Part shown: positions 28,147-36,760 of the stretch, one piece after another
How positions within the stretch are numbered: position 1 is the first letter of the stretch
How the letters are laid out: every line of letters begins with the position of its first letter
Source: Verrucomicrobiaceae bacterium
GTDB taxonomy: Bacteria > Verrucomicrobiota > Verrucomicrobiia > Verrucomicrobiales > Verrucomicrobiaceae
Reading direction: 5' to 3'
Length of the DNA stretch: 64,000 nt
NCBI GenBank assembly: GCA_016795485.1
Contig: JAEUHM010000025.1
Coordinates: 1-64,000 of the forward strand
Notes under the pieces: model-generated
Seen by the model: the letters and a program-made list of their open reading frames with translations, nothing else
What the model was told of the DNA's origin: nothing
Database searches by the model: none
Position numbers and translations under genes: made by a program

Positions 28147-30912
28147 TCACTTATTCAGCGGCACCTGTGTTGGATACATCAAGTAAGCAATCAGGTCACG
28201 GCGTGCTTCATCTGGCAGCGCAATCAGAAGCCCTTCCGGCATCATCGACACTGGGGGCGACTCTTGTTTGGCAATCTCTGACTTCTCTACAGTTAGTTCC
28301 TCGGTCAACTGCCGTACGGTCAATGTGCGATCCGTCTGCTCTTTGATCATTCCACTAACGACTCTGCCATCTTTGAGCGTGATCATCTGCATCCTGTAGT
28401 CGGCACTGACTACAGCACTCGGATCCACAATGTTCTCAAGCAGGTAATCCAAATTGGCACGGCCAGAGCCTGTCAGATCTGGTCCCACTTTTCCTCCCTC
28501 ACCGTACATGACATGGCAAGAGCCACATAGAGCCGTGAACATCAACCGTCCGTTTCCAAGGTTGGCTTTGGCAAGTTCCGCAGCGGAAAGCTGAGTCTTC
28601 AGCTTCTTCATCAGCTCATGTTTGTCGGCAGAAGAGTCTCTCAACTCTCCCCACACTTCGATTAGTTTCTTAGTAAGCGCTTCATCCTTGAATCCACGAA
28701 TCTGGCGGGCGTGAAATGCAGTCAACTCAGCTCGTGGCACCGCTTTTTTGTCTCCGACTTGATCAAGCAAAGCATGCACAAAGGCCGGACGAGATACCAG
28801 CACATCCAGAACCGCCGTGCGATCTGTCTGTGAGAACTTTCGGTATTGCTTAGCGAGCTTCACGCCAATTTCAGGATCGCCAAACAACGCCAAACCCTTA
28901 ACGGCGACTCCATTTACCGCACGATCATCGAGCAATGATTCACAGAACTCACGAAGATCGGCTGGGCGAGCATCAATCAACGTCCTGAGAGCTGCTTGAC
29001 GACTGGCTGCATCCGTTTCGGCATCCAGCGCGGTCTTCTTAACATCATTCAGCGCACGACCATCGCCAAACAAGATGCTCAAGTCGCGAACAAGAGGCGA
29101 TCGCGACATCCTCGCCACGTTGTCCCAGTTTGAAGGTTTCGGAGCCTTGCGAATACCCTTGAATGCCTCACTAACGCCTTCGATCACAGCGTCTGAGCTG
29201 TTGATGTTAAGAAGCTGATTCAAAGCCTGCGGGTCAGTGGCGAGCTTCCGTGCAATCCAGCGGTTCACTTTGGGCCACGTGCAATTCTTTGCCACCTCAA
29301 GCAGTGCATCAGCAGGCAAGGGCGAGATTCCAAACCAGATCATGTTGGGCAAGAAGGGGTCTTCGGCGTCCTCAGTTCGGGAAAGAAGCGCGATAGCAAG
29401 CTCAGCGCGATGCAGGAGCGGTAATCTCTGCAACACTGATGCTAGTTGTAGCCGAACGAGGGATGATTTGTCTGATTTCGCGAGACTTACCAATTGCTTG
29501 AACATGGCCACGTCAATCGGTTCCAAGTTAGGATCAGCCAACGGATGTTGCGCACCAGTAATGAGATCCAGCGGCCAAAACTGCACCATCTCGCGGATAG
29601 CGAGTGCCCGTTGATGCTCATCTCCATTCAAATCGGCTTTGGGCCATGGCATACGCCAAGCAAACGGCTTCTCGGGCTTCTTTGGGTCACCGTAACTGAT
29701 GCGGAAGATGCGTCCGCTTGTGCGATGCACCCCAGTTGACTCATGACACTCGCCCGTGTCACTCCAGTCCAGAATGAAGCCACTTCCATCAGGTCCGGTG
29801 CTGATTTCGATTCCGCGAAACCACGGATCATCGCTCAAAAACACATCAGGCTCGTGCTTGCCCACGTAACCGCTGCCGTTTCGCTCCAAGCGCTCCACAT
29901 TTGCACGACGTCCATGCATGTTCAGGGTGAACAGCTTATTTCGATACTGCTCTGGCCATTGATCCGCCTTGTAGATCATCATGCCGATGTGCGCATGACC
30001 ACCACCGAGGCTGTTAGCTTTGCCATCACGCGACTCCGACCAACTTCCGCTGCGGTCGTAGTGGTAGTGATCCGCAATCGTATCTAGCTTTTCATAGATC
30101 AGCGGATTGGGCGTATTGGAGTCCACCAGATGCGCACCATGAATCAAGTGCCAGAGATGGCCTGTCACGGTGTTGATGAAAAACATCTCTCCGTTTTCAT
30201 CCCAATCGTGTCCCCAAGGATTGGTGGTGCCGTGTGTGAGCACTTCCACGATTTTCTTCTCCGGGTGATAGCGCCAGATGCCGCCCTTCATAGGCACGCG
30301 TTTGTCGTCGGGTGTACCCGGCACGCCAATGTTTGCTGGACACGAATGCCCACAGCGCCCGTAGAGCCAACCATCTGGCCCAAATCGCAATCCATTGGCG
30401 AAGTTGTGATAGTTGTCCTTCGCCACCGTGAATCCGTCCAAGATCACCTGCGGCGGTCCGTCTGGTTCGTCATCATGGTTTGCATCTGGGATGAAAAGGG
30501 CCTGTGGCGGGCACATCAGCCACACTCCAGCATCTGTGACTTCAATGCTGGTGAGCATCTGCACGTCTTCGGTGAAAACTTTGCGGCTTTCCGCCTTTCC
30601 ATCCCAATCTTTGTCTTCCAAAATGATCACGCGATCACGGAGACTCAGGTCGAACCGCTTCTGGCGCTCGGCATAAGTGTAGTTTTCTGCCACCCACATG
30701 CGACCCTGTTTATCCCAAGACAGCGCTATCGGATTCTGAACGTCCGGCTCATAAGCAAACAGCGTGGCCTTGAAGCCCTCCGGCAAATGCAATGCAGCTA
30801 ATGCCTGCTCTGGTGTGGTGGGCCGAGGTTCTCCAGGCTCGGAGTTGTATACCTTGGGAAAGTCCGCGTGGACAACTCCCGAGAACAGGAGAAACAGAGC
30901 GAGGCGCATCAT
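28147..30912 (-). CDS. PVC-type membrane-bound dehydrogenase/cytochrome c protein
   Basis: A 921-residue secreted protein of a type abundant in Planctomycetes and Verrucomicrobia. A signal peptide (MMRLALFLLFSGVVHA) precedes a beta-propeller sugar-dehydrogenase-like domain (TIGR02604 type, about residues 35-420, with MWVAENYTY, FANGLRFGPDGWLYG, GGHAHIGM and GFILDWSDTGECHE). A helical HEAT-like middle (about 430-770) follows, then a C-terminal putative heme-binding domain (TIGR02603 type) with a single CxxCH (CGSCH) and a likely distal Met in PPVSMMPEGLL. It probably oxidises a sugar or polyol and passes electrons to a c-type heme outside the inner membrane; the substrate is unknown. The DUF58 gene is 15 bp upstream on the same strand. 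Confidence 0.87.
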   Translation of the reverse strand: MMRLALFLLFSGVVHADFPKVYNSEPGEPRPTTPEQALAALHLPEGFKATLFAYEPDVQNPIALSWDKQGRMWVAENYTYAERQKRFDLSLRDRVIILEDKDWDGKAESRKVFTEDVQMLTSIEVTDAGVWLMCPPQALFIPDANHDDEPDGPPQVILDGFTVAKDNYHNFANGLRFGPDGWLYGRCGHSCPANIGVPGTPDDKRVPMKGGIWRYHPEKKIVEVLTHGTTNPWGHDWDENGEMFFINTVTGHLWHLIHGAHLVDSNTPNPLIYEKLDTIADHYHYDRSGSWSESRDGKANSLGGGHAHIGMMIYKADQWPEQYRNKLFTLNMHGRRANVERLERNGSGYVGKHEPDVFLSDDPWFRGIEISTGPDGSGFILDWSDTGECHESTGVHRTSGRIFRISYGDPKKPEKPFAWRMPWPKADLNGDEHQRALAIREMVQFWPLDLITGAQHPLADPNLEPIDVAMFKQLVSLAKSDKSSLVRLQLASVLQRLPLLHRAELAIALLSRTEDAEDPFLPNMIWFGISPLPADALLEVAKNCTWPKVNRWIARKLATDPQALNQLLNINSSDAVIEGVSEAFKGIRKAPKPSNWDNVARMSRSPLVRDLSILFGDGRALNDVKKTALDAETDAASRQAALRTLIDARPADLREFCESLLDDRAVNGVAVKGLALFGDPEIGVKLAKQYRKFSQTDRTAVLDVLVSRPAFVHALLDQVGDKKAVPRAELTAFHARQIRGFKDEALTKKLIEVWGELRDSSADKHELMKKLKTQLSAAELAKANLGNGRLMFTALCGSCHVMYGEGGKVGPDLTGSGRANLDYLLENIVDPSAVVSADYRMQMITLKDGRVVSGMIKEQTDRTLTVRQLTEELTVEKSEIAKQESPPVSMMPEGLLIALPDEARRDLIAYLMYPTQVPLNK

Positions 30913-30927
30913 AAAAAGCTTGGGGAG

Positions 30928-31848
30928 TCAGACCGAACCAAGCAAGGCACCCCGCATGAGCAACTCAAGGAAACGCTCTTCAAACGGGTCGTCGGATCGG
31001 CACTGCACAAAATCAATCTGTCGGCTCGCACAAGACGCAGCCGTAGCTTCTGCAAACGCATCAAACGCCTCCGTGTAGCGTGCGACATCTCGCTTAGTGA
31101 GCCAAAAGCGACGTCTTTCGCCCGTCTCAACTTCAGCTAGTTCAACCTCACCATCGAGATCAGGCTCACGCTCTTGCGGATGAAAAATCTGCACAAAGTG
31201 ACTCTCTCCGGGCCAGACCGAAGCACGGGTCACTGCCTGGGGAGTCGTCTCTGGGTCACGTCCATAGAAGTCGGAGATCACAAAGATGACTCCGTAGCGC
31301 TGACGACCGGGATTGAAGTCATTGAAGCAACGCTCCAGGTCTGTCACCCCACCGAAGTTCACCCGCATCAGTGCGTTCATGATTTTCTCCATGTGCCCTT
31401 GTCCACGCAACGGTGGCAGTTCTTGCTTCACCGTGTCGCACATCGTGTGGAGGTTCACACGCTGCTGGCCAGTCAGCCCAAGATACGCTAGCGCTACTGC
31501 AAAACGCAGAGCTTGCTTGCGCTTCTCAGGGTGCGGTTTGGCCATGGAGGCGCTTGTATCGAGAAGGATGTGGAGATTGAGCTCCTGCGTCTCCTCATAC
31601 AATCTGACGAACAACTTGCCCAATCGTGCGTAAAGCCGCCAGTCAATCGCACGATAGTCCTCTTTCGGCGTGTAATGCCGATAGTCTTTGAACTCCCGGG
31701 TGAACCCAGTGGCTGGTGTCGACTGACTCCCGCGCTTCATGAGTTCACGGCGCTTTCTCAATCGCAAAGCAAGCATCCGCAGCCTTTCGAGAAAGGCTGT
31801 GTCGAACAAATCCTCGCGCTCTAACGTGTTCAGCATGGGGCTCAGCAT
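30928..31848 (-). CDS. DUF58 / von Willebrand factor A-like protein
   Basis: A 306-residue soluble protein with the DUF58 signature FKDYRHYTPKEDYRAIDWRLYARL (about residues 52-75, quoted in two overlapping parts in the family as DYRxYxxxDxxRxIDW) and a vWA-like metal site LDTSASM (DxSxS) near residue 92. DUF58 proteins usually act with a MoxR AAA ATPase in protein or complex maturation. No moxR gene is in the window, although the coiled-coil membrane protein at 36761 is of the kind found in such loci. It is the first gene of a probable two-gene unit with the PVC dehydrogenase and is divergent from creB. ATGs at 31848 and 31836 are both usable starts. Confidence 0.85.
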   Translation of the reverse strand: MLSPMLNTLEREDLFDTAFLERLRMLALRLRKRRELMKRGSQSTPATGFTREFKDYRHYTPKEDYRAIDWRLYARLGKLFVRLYEETQELNLHILLDTSASMAKPHPEKRKQALRFAVALAYLGLTGQQRVNLHTMCDTVKQELPPLRGQGHMEKIMNALMRVNFGGVTDLERCFNDFNPGRQRYGVIFVISDFYGRDPETTPQAVTRASVWPGESHFVQIFHPQEREPDLDGEVELAEVETGERRRFWLTKRDVARYTEAFDAFAEATAASCASRQIDFVQCRSDDPFEERFLELLMRGALLGSV

Positions 31849-31926
31849 GTTGGAGCAAAACTATGTCCTGGGCGAGACGATTCTTCGTAGTTGAAGCCTC
31901 GGCGGAATCCGCCATGCTCGTCCGCA

Positions 31927-32613
31927 GTGAAACCACAAAGGGTCCTGGTAGTAGAAGATGAGCCGTCCATCCTGGACAGTGTTCTCTATGCCTTGCACAC
32001 GGAGGGATTTGAGCCCATAGGACACGGAACGTGCAGAGATGCCATCGCGTGGATGCGGCAGGAGTCTGCCGATTTGGTCATTCTCGACGTGGGCCTACCA
32101 GACGGCAGCGGAATGGAACTGTGCAAGACGATCCGAGCCGCCTCGAACGTGCCTGTCATCTTCCTCACTGCCCGCGCCTCTGAAGTGGATCGCATCGTGG
32201 GCCTTGAGATCGGCGCGGATGACTACGTGGTGAAACCTTTCAGTCCCAGAGAGCTAACCGCAAGAGTGAAAGCAGTGCTGCGGCGCTTCGGAGAGGGCAG
32301 CAGAGTAAGCGCTAAGCCCACTGTGGCCTCTGGACTGGCATTTGATGAGGAAAGCTGCCAAGCCTCGTTCCACGGCAGCGCTCTCGGATTATCAGCAACG
32401 GAATGGAAACTCCTCCGCGCTCTGGCAGGGCATCCAGGTCGCGTCTTTTCTCGTGAGCAACTGATGAACCTAGCCTGGGATGACCCAGGTGCGGCCATGG
32501 AACGAACTGTCGATGCTCACATCAAGAGCTTGCGTCACAAAATGCGAGCCATCCGTCCTGATGTAGATCTCATTCAAACCCACCGTGGCTTCGGCTACTC
32601 CTGCAGCGCATGA
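31927..32613 (+). CDS. creB: CreB-like response regulator
   Basis: An OmpR-family two-component regulator of 228 residues. The receiver domain (residues 1-115) has the acidic pair in VVEDE, the phospho-acceptor Asp54 in VILDVGLPDGSGMELC, the Thr of FLTARASEVDRIVGLEIGADDY and Lys in VVKPFSPREL. The winged-helix DNA-binding domain (about 130-228) ends with TVDAHIKSLRHKMRAIRPD and THRGFGYS. These blocks match E. coli CreB well. The GTG at 31927 is preferred because it begins at the receiver domain; a TTG at 31891 would add 12 unrelated residues. The probable kinase partner is the CreC homologue at 24583-26028. The stop overlaps the AEC transporter start by 4 bp. Confidence 0.88.
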   Translation: MKPQRVLVVEDEPSILDSVLYALHTEGFEPIGHGTCRDAIAWMRQESADLVILDVGLPDGSGMELCKTIRAASNVPVIFLTARASEVDRIVGLEIGADDYVVKPFSPRELTARVKAVLRRFGEGSRVSAKPTVASGLAFDEESCQASFHGSALGLSATEWKLLRALAGHPGRVFSREQLMNLAWDDPGAAMERTVDAHIKSLRHKMRAIRPDVDLIQTHRGFGYSCSA

Positions 32614-33539
32614 TGATGGTGCTGAAGCTCTTTACGGAAGTGTGCCTTCCGCTCGTCATGGTGGCTGGCACTGGCTGGGTGATGGACCGCAAGTTCAAGC
32701 TTCATTTAGAGACTCTAGTGAAGCTGAACCTCTACCTCATGGTGCCAGCGTTCATTTTTGTGAGGCTCCTGGATACCCCAGTCGGCGGAAAAGAGGCCGG
32801 CTGGATCATGGCCGGAGCATTCTCCACGATGCTGGCCTGCGGAGTGCTGAGTTTCATCTGCTCACGCGTCTTGAAACTCCGGCTGGAGACCGGAAAAGCC
32901 CACGCACTAGCATCCATGGTGGGAAATGCAGGAAACTTTGGCATCCCACTCATCACGCTGGCCTTCGGTCCAGAAGCTGGCTCCGTCCAGGTCTACGTTT
33001 TGGTGACGATGAACATCTCTGTGTTCACGTTTGGAGTGTTTTTGGCTAATCTCCAGGCTGGAGGCGGCTGGAGCGCTCATCGCCGAGCCCTCACGGCCAC
33101 ACTGCGTCAACCCTCCATCTATGCGGTAGCCTCGGCAGTTGTCTGCAAGTGGTTGCACATTCCCGTGCAGTCTGTGGGTTGGATCTGGGAGCCACTTCAA
33201 ATCACCGCTGGTTGCCTCGTGGGTTTTGCCTTGCTCACACTTGGCGTTCAGCTTTCACAGACCAAACCCGCCCCACTCCGACCACCATTGGTCACAGCGC
33301 TTGTTGTGCGTCTGATCGGTGCCCCCCTTCTAGCCTGGGGCATTACTCGGCTGATCCCTGTGCCACCCGCAACCGCTTCGGTCCTCATTCTCGCCGCTGG
33401 AGCTCCTACTGCCGTGAATACGGCTCTACTGGCACACGAGTTTGGCGGAGATCGAGAGTTTGCTACTGCCAGCGTGTTCTACTCCACCTTGCTCAGCCTC
33501 GTGACAGTCACCATCACGCTGGCTTTGCTCAAAGCGTGA
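32610..33539 (+). CDS. AEC-family (auxin efflux carrier-like) transporter
   Basis: A 309-residue inner-membrane protein with about ten membrane segments. The N-terminal half contains NAGNFGIPLITLAFG, the half-repeat signature of AEC carriers; the C-terminal half has ILAAGAPTAVNTALLAHEFGGD, the matching segment. Bacterial members such as MdcF-like proteins are thought to move organic acid anions, but the substrate cannot be deduced. The start overlaps the creB stop (ATGA-type), so translation is coupled and CreB may control its own operon. Confidence 0.85.
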   Translation: MMMVLKLFTEVCLPLVMVAGTGWVMDRKFKLHLETLVKLNLYLMVPAFIFVRLLDTPVGGKEAGWIMAGAFSTMLACGVLSFICSRVLKLRLETGKAHALASMVGNAGNFGIPLITLAFGPEAGSVQVYVLVTMNISVFTFGVFLANLQAGGGWSAHRRALTATLRQPSIYAVASAVVCKWLHIPVQSVGWIWEPLQITAGCLVGFALLTLGVQLSQTKPAPLRPPLVTALVVRLIGAPLLAWGITRLIPVPPATASVLILAAGAPTAVNTALLAHEFGGDREFATASVFYSTLLSLVTVTITLALLKA

Positions 33540-33583
33540 CACTTGAGCCAGCCTCACCTCAGTGCCATCGTCCGCACTTCATC

Positions 33584-34930
33584 ATGTCAGACGATTTGTT
33601 TCAGGAGCGCAATCCATCCCCCGTCGGTCAGGCGTGGTCTGGCAGCATGCCCCTGGCCGCCAGGATGCGCCCCCTGACACTGGCAGACTATGCGGGCCAA
33701 AAACACATCCTGGGAGAGGGAAAACTCCTCAGACGAGCGATTGAGGCGGATCGGTTCTCATCTCTGATTTTCTACGGGCCTCCAGGTGTTGGAAAAACGA
33801 CTCTGGCACAAATCATCAGTCGCGAGACCAAGTCGCGCTTTGTCACCCTGAGCGGAGTTGAGAGCAATGTGGCTGACATTCGTTCAGCGGCGGAAGCTGC
33901 GAGTAATCTCCAGCGACTTCATAGCCAGTCGACCATCCTGTTCGTGGATGAGATTCATCGCTTCAACAAAGCTCAGCAAGACGTGCTGCTACCGCACATT
34001 GAGCGAGGCACGGTCCGATTCATCGGAGCCACGACCCACAATCCCTTTTTCTACATCAACAGTCCGCTCGTTAGCCGCTCCCAAGTGTTCACACTTGAGC
34101 CACTGACCATTCAGGATCTGGAAGACCTCATCGATCGCGCTCTCGCCGACACTGAACGCGGCTTGGGCACCTTGAATGTGACCATCACACCAGATGCACG
34201 TCTCCACCTCGCCACGGTAAGCGATGGAGACGCAAGGAAATGCCTCACTGCGCTGGAACTTGCCGCACTCACCACCAAAGATGACGAGAATGGAGCACGA
34301 ATCATCGACCGCACGGTAGCTGAGGAGTCCGTACAGCAAAAAGTCATCGTTTATGACGGAGATGGAGACGCCCATTACGATACCATAAGCGCCTTTATCA
34401 AGAGCATGCGAGCCAGCGACCCAGATGCTGCCATCTACTGGCTGGCAAAGATGCTCTATGCCGGAGAAGACATCCGTTTCATCGCCCGCCGCATCGTTAT
34501 CGCCGCAAGTGAAGATGTAGGCATGGCTGACAGCAATGCACTGAGAGTCGCCATTGCTGCTCAGCAAGCTGTCGAGTTCATCGGCATGCCAGAAGCACGC
34601 ATTCCGCTCGCCCACGCCACGATTTACGTCGCCACCGCTCCCAAGAGCAATCGCGCTTACGCCGCCATCAATGCCGCACTCGACGATGTGAAGAATGGCC
34701 GCACACTTCCTGTGCCAAAGCATCTCCGCTCGGCCTCTTACTCGGGAGCCAAACAGCTTGGCAACGGCGAGGGCTATCAATACCCGCACGATTTCGAGGA
34801 TGGTTTCGTCCCTCAACGATGCCTACCGGAGGGCGAGGGACGTGTTTACTACGAACCCACCAATCATGGACTCGAGGCACGGATCAAGGAGCGACTTGAG
34901 CATCTTCGCCGCCAGTTTGAAGGCAAGTAG
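33584..34930 (+). CDS. rarA: Replication-associated recombination protein A (MgsA)
   Basis: A 448-residue AAA+ ATPase related to clamp-loader subunits that acts at stalled replication forks and interacts with SSB. Walker A is GPPGVGKTTLA, Walker B is ILFVDEIHRFNK, and sensor 1 is FIGATTHNP. The C-terminal family block LGNGEGYQYPHDFEDGFV and a YYEPTNHGLE segment are intact. The ATG at 33584 starts a typical MSDDLF N-terminus. The frame is open much further upstream, antisense-free but overlapping the AEC gene, and that part is not conserved. It lies 44 bp after the AEC gene. Confidence 0.95.
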   Translation: MSDDLFQERNPSPVGQAWSGSMPLAARMRPLTLADYAGQKHILGEGKLLRRAIEADRFSSLIFYGPPGVGKTTLAQIISRETKSRFVTLSGVESNVADIRSAAEAASNLQRLHSQSTILFVDEIHRFNKAQQDVLLPHIERGTVRFIGATTHNPFFYINSPLVSRSQVFTLEPLTIQDLEDLIDRALADTERGLGTLNVTITPDARLHLATVSDGDARKCLTALELAALTTKDDENGARIIDRTVAEESVQQKVIVYDGDGDAHYDTISAFIKSMRASDPDAAIYWLAKMLYAGEDIRFIARRIVIAASEDVGMADSNALRVAIAAQQAVEFIGMPEARIPLAHATIYVATAPKSNRAYAAINAALDDVKNGRTLPVPKHLRSASYSGAKQLGNGEGYQYPHDFEDGFVPQRCLPEGEGRVYYEPTNHGLEARIKERLEHLRRQFEGK

Positions 34931-35048
34931 GCATCTCGCAAAGGCAGTCGAGGCTACTTCCTTCAGTTTGGAACGTTCTATTGCAATGGTCGATTGAGCA
35001 GGTGCAATTGTCGTTGAACTGGCTAAAGCTCGCTTCCCCAAAACCCCC

Positions 35049-36671
35049 ATGCGTCATCCCGTTCTACTCATCCTCGCCGCCTGGGCCTTGCTTTTCCTGC
35101 CAGGCCTCGGGAGCCGTGAGTTGCAGGGTGAGGAGGCCCGCCGTGTCCTCCCAGGTCGCACCATGCTCCAGAATGGCGACTTCATGCTTCCTCGCAGTGG
35201 GGGACAGGTCTACAACCGCAAACCACCGCTGGTGAATTGGATCAGTGCAGCCGCCATCACAGTCAGTGGGAAGATGGACGAGTGGACGGTACGACTGCCA
35301 TCCGCCCTTTTAGTTCTCTCGCTGGCGCTAGCGGCGTTTTTCTCGCTCAAGCCCTGGTTGGGAAAGCGCACGGCAGCACTCACAGCATTTATCTTGCTCA
35401 CCAATGTTGGATTCATTGAGAAAGGGCGCCTCATCGAGATCGAAGCCCTGTATTTCTCGCTCTACGGCATCTGTATTCTCTTGTGGCTATCCCTTTGGCA
35501 CCAAAACAAGCCAGTAGCTGCATGGTTCACCGCAGCGATTGTCAGTGGCTTAGCATTCTTGGCCAAGGGTCCTCCGCATCTGATTTACTTCTACTTTATC
35601 GTTGTCTGCGTCTTGAGAGCCGAGGGACGCATCAAGGATCTGATCCGCTGGCCTCACTTGGCATCCATCGCTTTGTTCGTTGGCACATGGCTTCCGTGGG
35701 CGATGCTTAACATGCAGCGCAATCCATACAGGGACTCCACGAGCGAATGGTCTGAGCAGATCACGCACCGATTAGGCCTCGTCGAGTTCAACTTCATCAA
35801 CTACCTGCTTCAGATACCCCAGAGTCTGGTCAACTTTTTGCCTTGGGCATTGTTCATTCCCCTGTGGTTCAAGAAACATAACAGTCCACACGAGCAAGCG
35901 ATTCGCGCCATCACCTGGGGCACGATTTGGGGTTTCATCATCATCGCTGTGCTCCCTTCTTCACGGCCAAGATTCATGCTTCCTTGCAATGTCACCGCTG
36001 CACTTCTCACAGCCCACTCACTGGTGCTTGCCGGACCAGAGTGGATCAAGCGCGCGAGCGTGATCTGGCGTTGGCTGGCCATTTTTTTAGCCGCGGGCTC
36101 AACCGCTCTCCTCATAGCCAAAACCATAACGCCGACCCACGGTGCATCGCCGTCAGCCATGTGGCTGGCACTTCTAGCTTCGTTTGCGGCTGTCATTTAC
36201 CTCACGGTGCGTAGACGACATCGCCAGGAGTCGCCATTGCGCCTCGCTTCTTACATCGTGCTTGCTCTTGGCTCGTGTAGCATGGCATTTCATGCCGTTG
36301 CGGTGCCCCTGATGATTCAGCAGGAAGAACTTCGCCCTTTTGCAGAAAAAATCCGCTCTATCACTGGGCCAGACGAAAAGATTGTTCTCTTTCGAGTCGG
36401 CGAGCGCATGTGGCCATTTTACCTGGGAATGAACTGCGTGGAAATCAGCACCATCCGTGACCGCCCGCGCCCCACACGCTGGCTCATCACGCCGAAGGAC
36501 TATTGGGAATCGAAAGAAGGACGAAGCAGTTTGCTCGAGAAGCTTGATGAACCGCGGCAGATCCATGTAATGAGCCAGCCCAAAGGGGATCCCCCTGTCG
36601 TCCTTCTTGAGTTCAGCCTGTCTCCGCGCCCGTCCAAAGAAGAAAGAGCTCAACAATCGCCAAGCAACTGA
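35049..36671 (+). CDS. ArnT-like (GT39/GT83, GT-C fold) glycosyltransferase
   Basis: A 540-residue integral membrane protein with about twelve membrane segments. The first periplasmic loop has ELQGEEARRV, and about 40 residues on NRKPPLVNWISAA; these correspond to the acidic and KPP blocks of the ArnT/PMT family (usually D/E-E-A-R and Y-x-KPPL). Members transfer a sugar from a polyprenyl-phosphate donor to lipid A, proteins or other acceptors in the periplasm. The acceptor here is unknown. AFLAKGPPHLIY is another family block. The window also contains a TMTC-like GT-C protein, so periplasmic glycosylation seems prominent. It probably has its own promoter in the 118-bp gap after rarA. Confidence 0.85.
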   Translation: MRHPVLLILAAWALLFLPGLGSRELQGEEARRVLPGRTMLQNGDFMLPRSGGQVYNRKPPLVNWISAAAITVSGKMDEWTVRLPSALLVLSLALAAFFSLKPWLGKRTAALTAFILLTNVGFIEKGRLIEIEALYFSLYGICILLWLSLWHQNKPVAAWFTAAIVSGLAFLAKGPPHLIYFYFIVVCVLRAEGRIKDLIRWPHLASIALFVGTWLPWAMLNMQRNPYRDSTSEWSEQITHRLGLVEFNFINYLLQIPQSLVNFLPWALFIPLWFKKHNSPHEQAIRAITWGTIWGFIIIAVLPSSRPRFMLPCNVTAALLTAHSLVLAGPEWIKRASVIWRWLAIFLAAGSTALLIAKTITPTHGASPSAMWLALLASFAAVIYLTVRRRHRQESPLRLASYIVLALGSCSMAFHAVAVPLMIQQEELRPFAEKIRSITGPDEKIVLFRVGERMWPFYLGMNCVEISTIRDRPRPTRWLITPKDYWESKEGRSSLLEKLDEPRQIHVMSQPKGDPPVVLLEFSLSPRPSKEERAQQSPSN

Positions 36672-36760
36672 GCTCGGTCTCAAGATTACCGTTCTCACCA
36701 GTAAAGTTTCGTGACGAGAAGACCGATTTCGTGCATCAATAAGCACGTTTCCATCAGGTC

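Noticed and set aside
33149-33583. A 145-codon upward extension of rarA
   Set aside because: It overlaps the AEC transporter in another frame and has no RarA similarity; the ATG at 33584 gives the expected protein.
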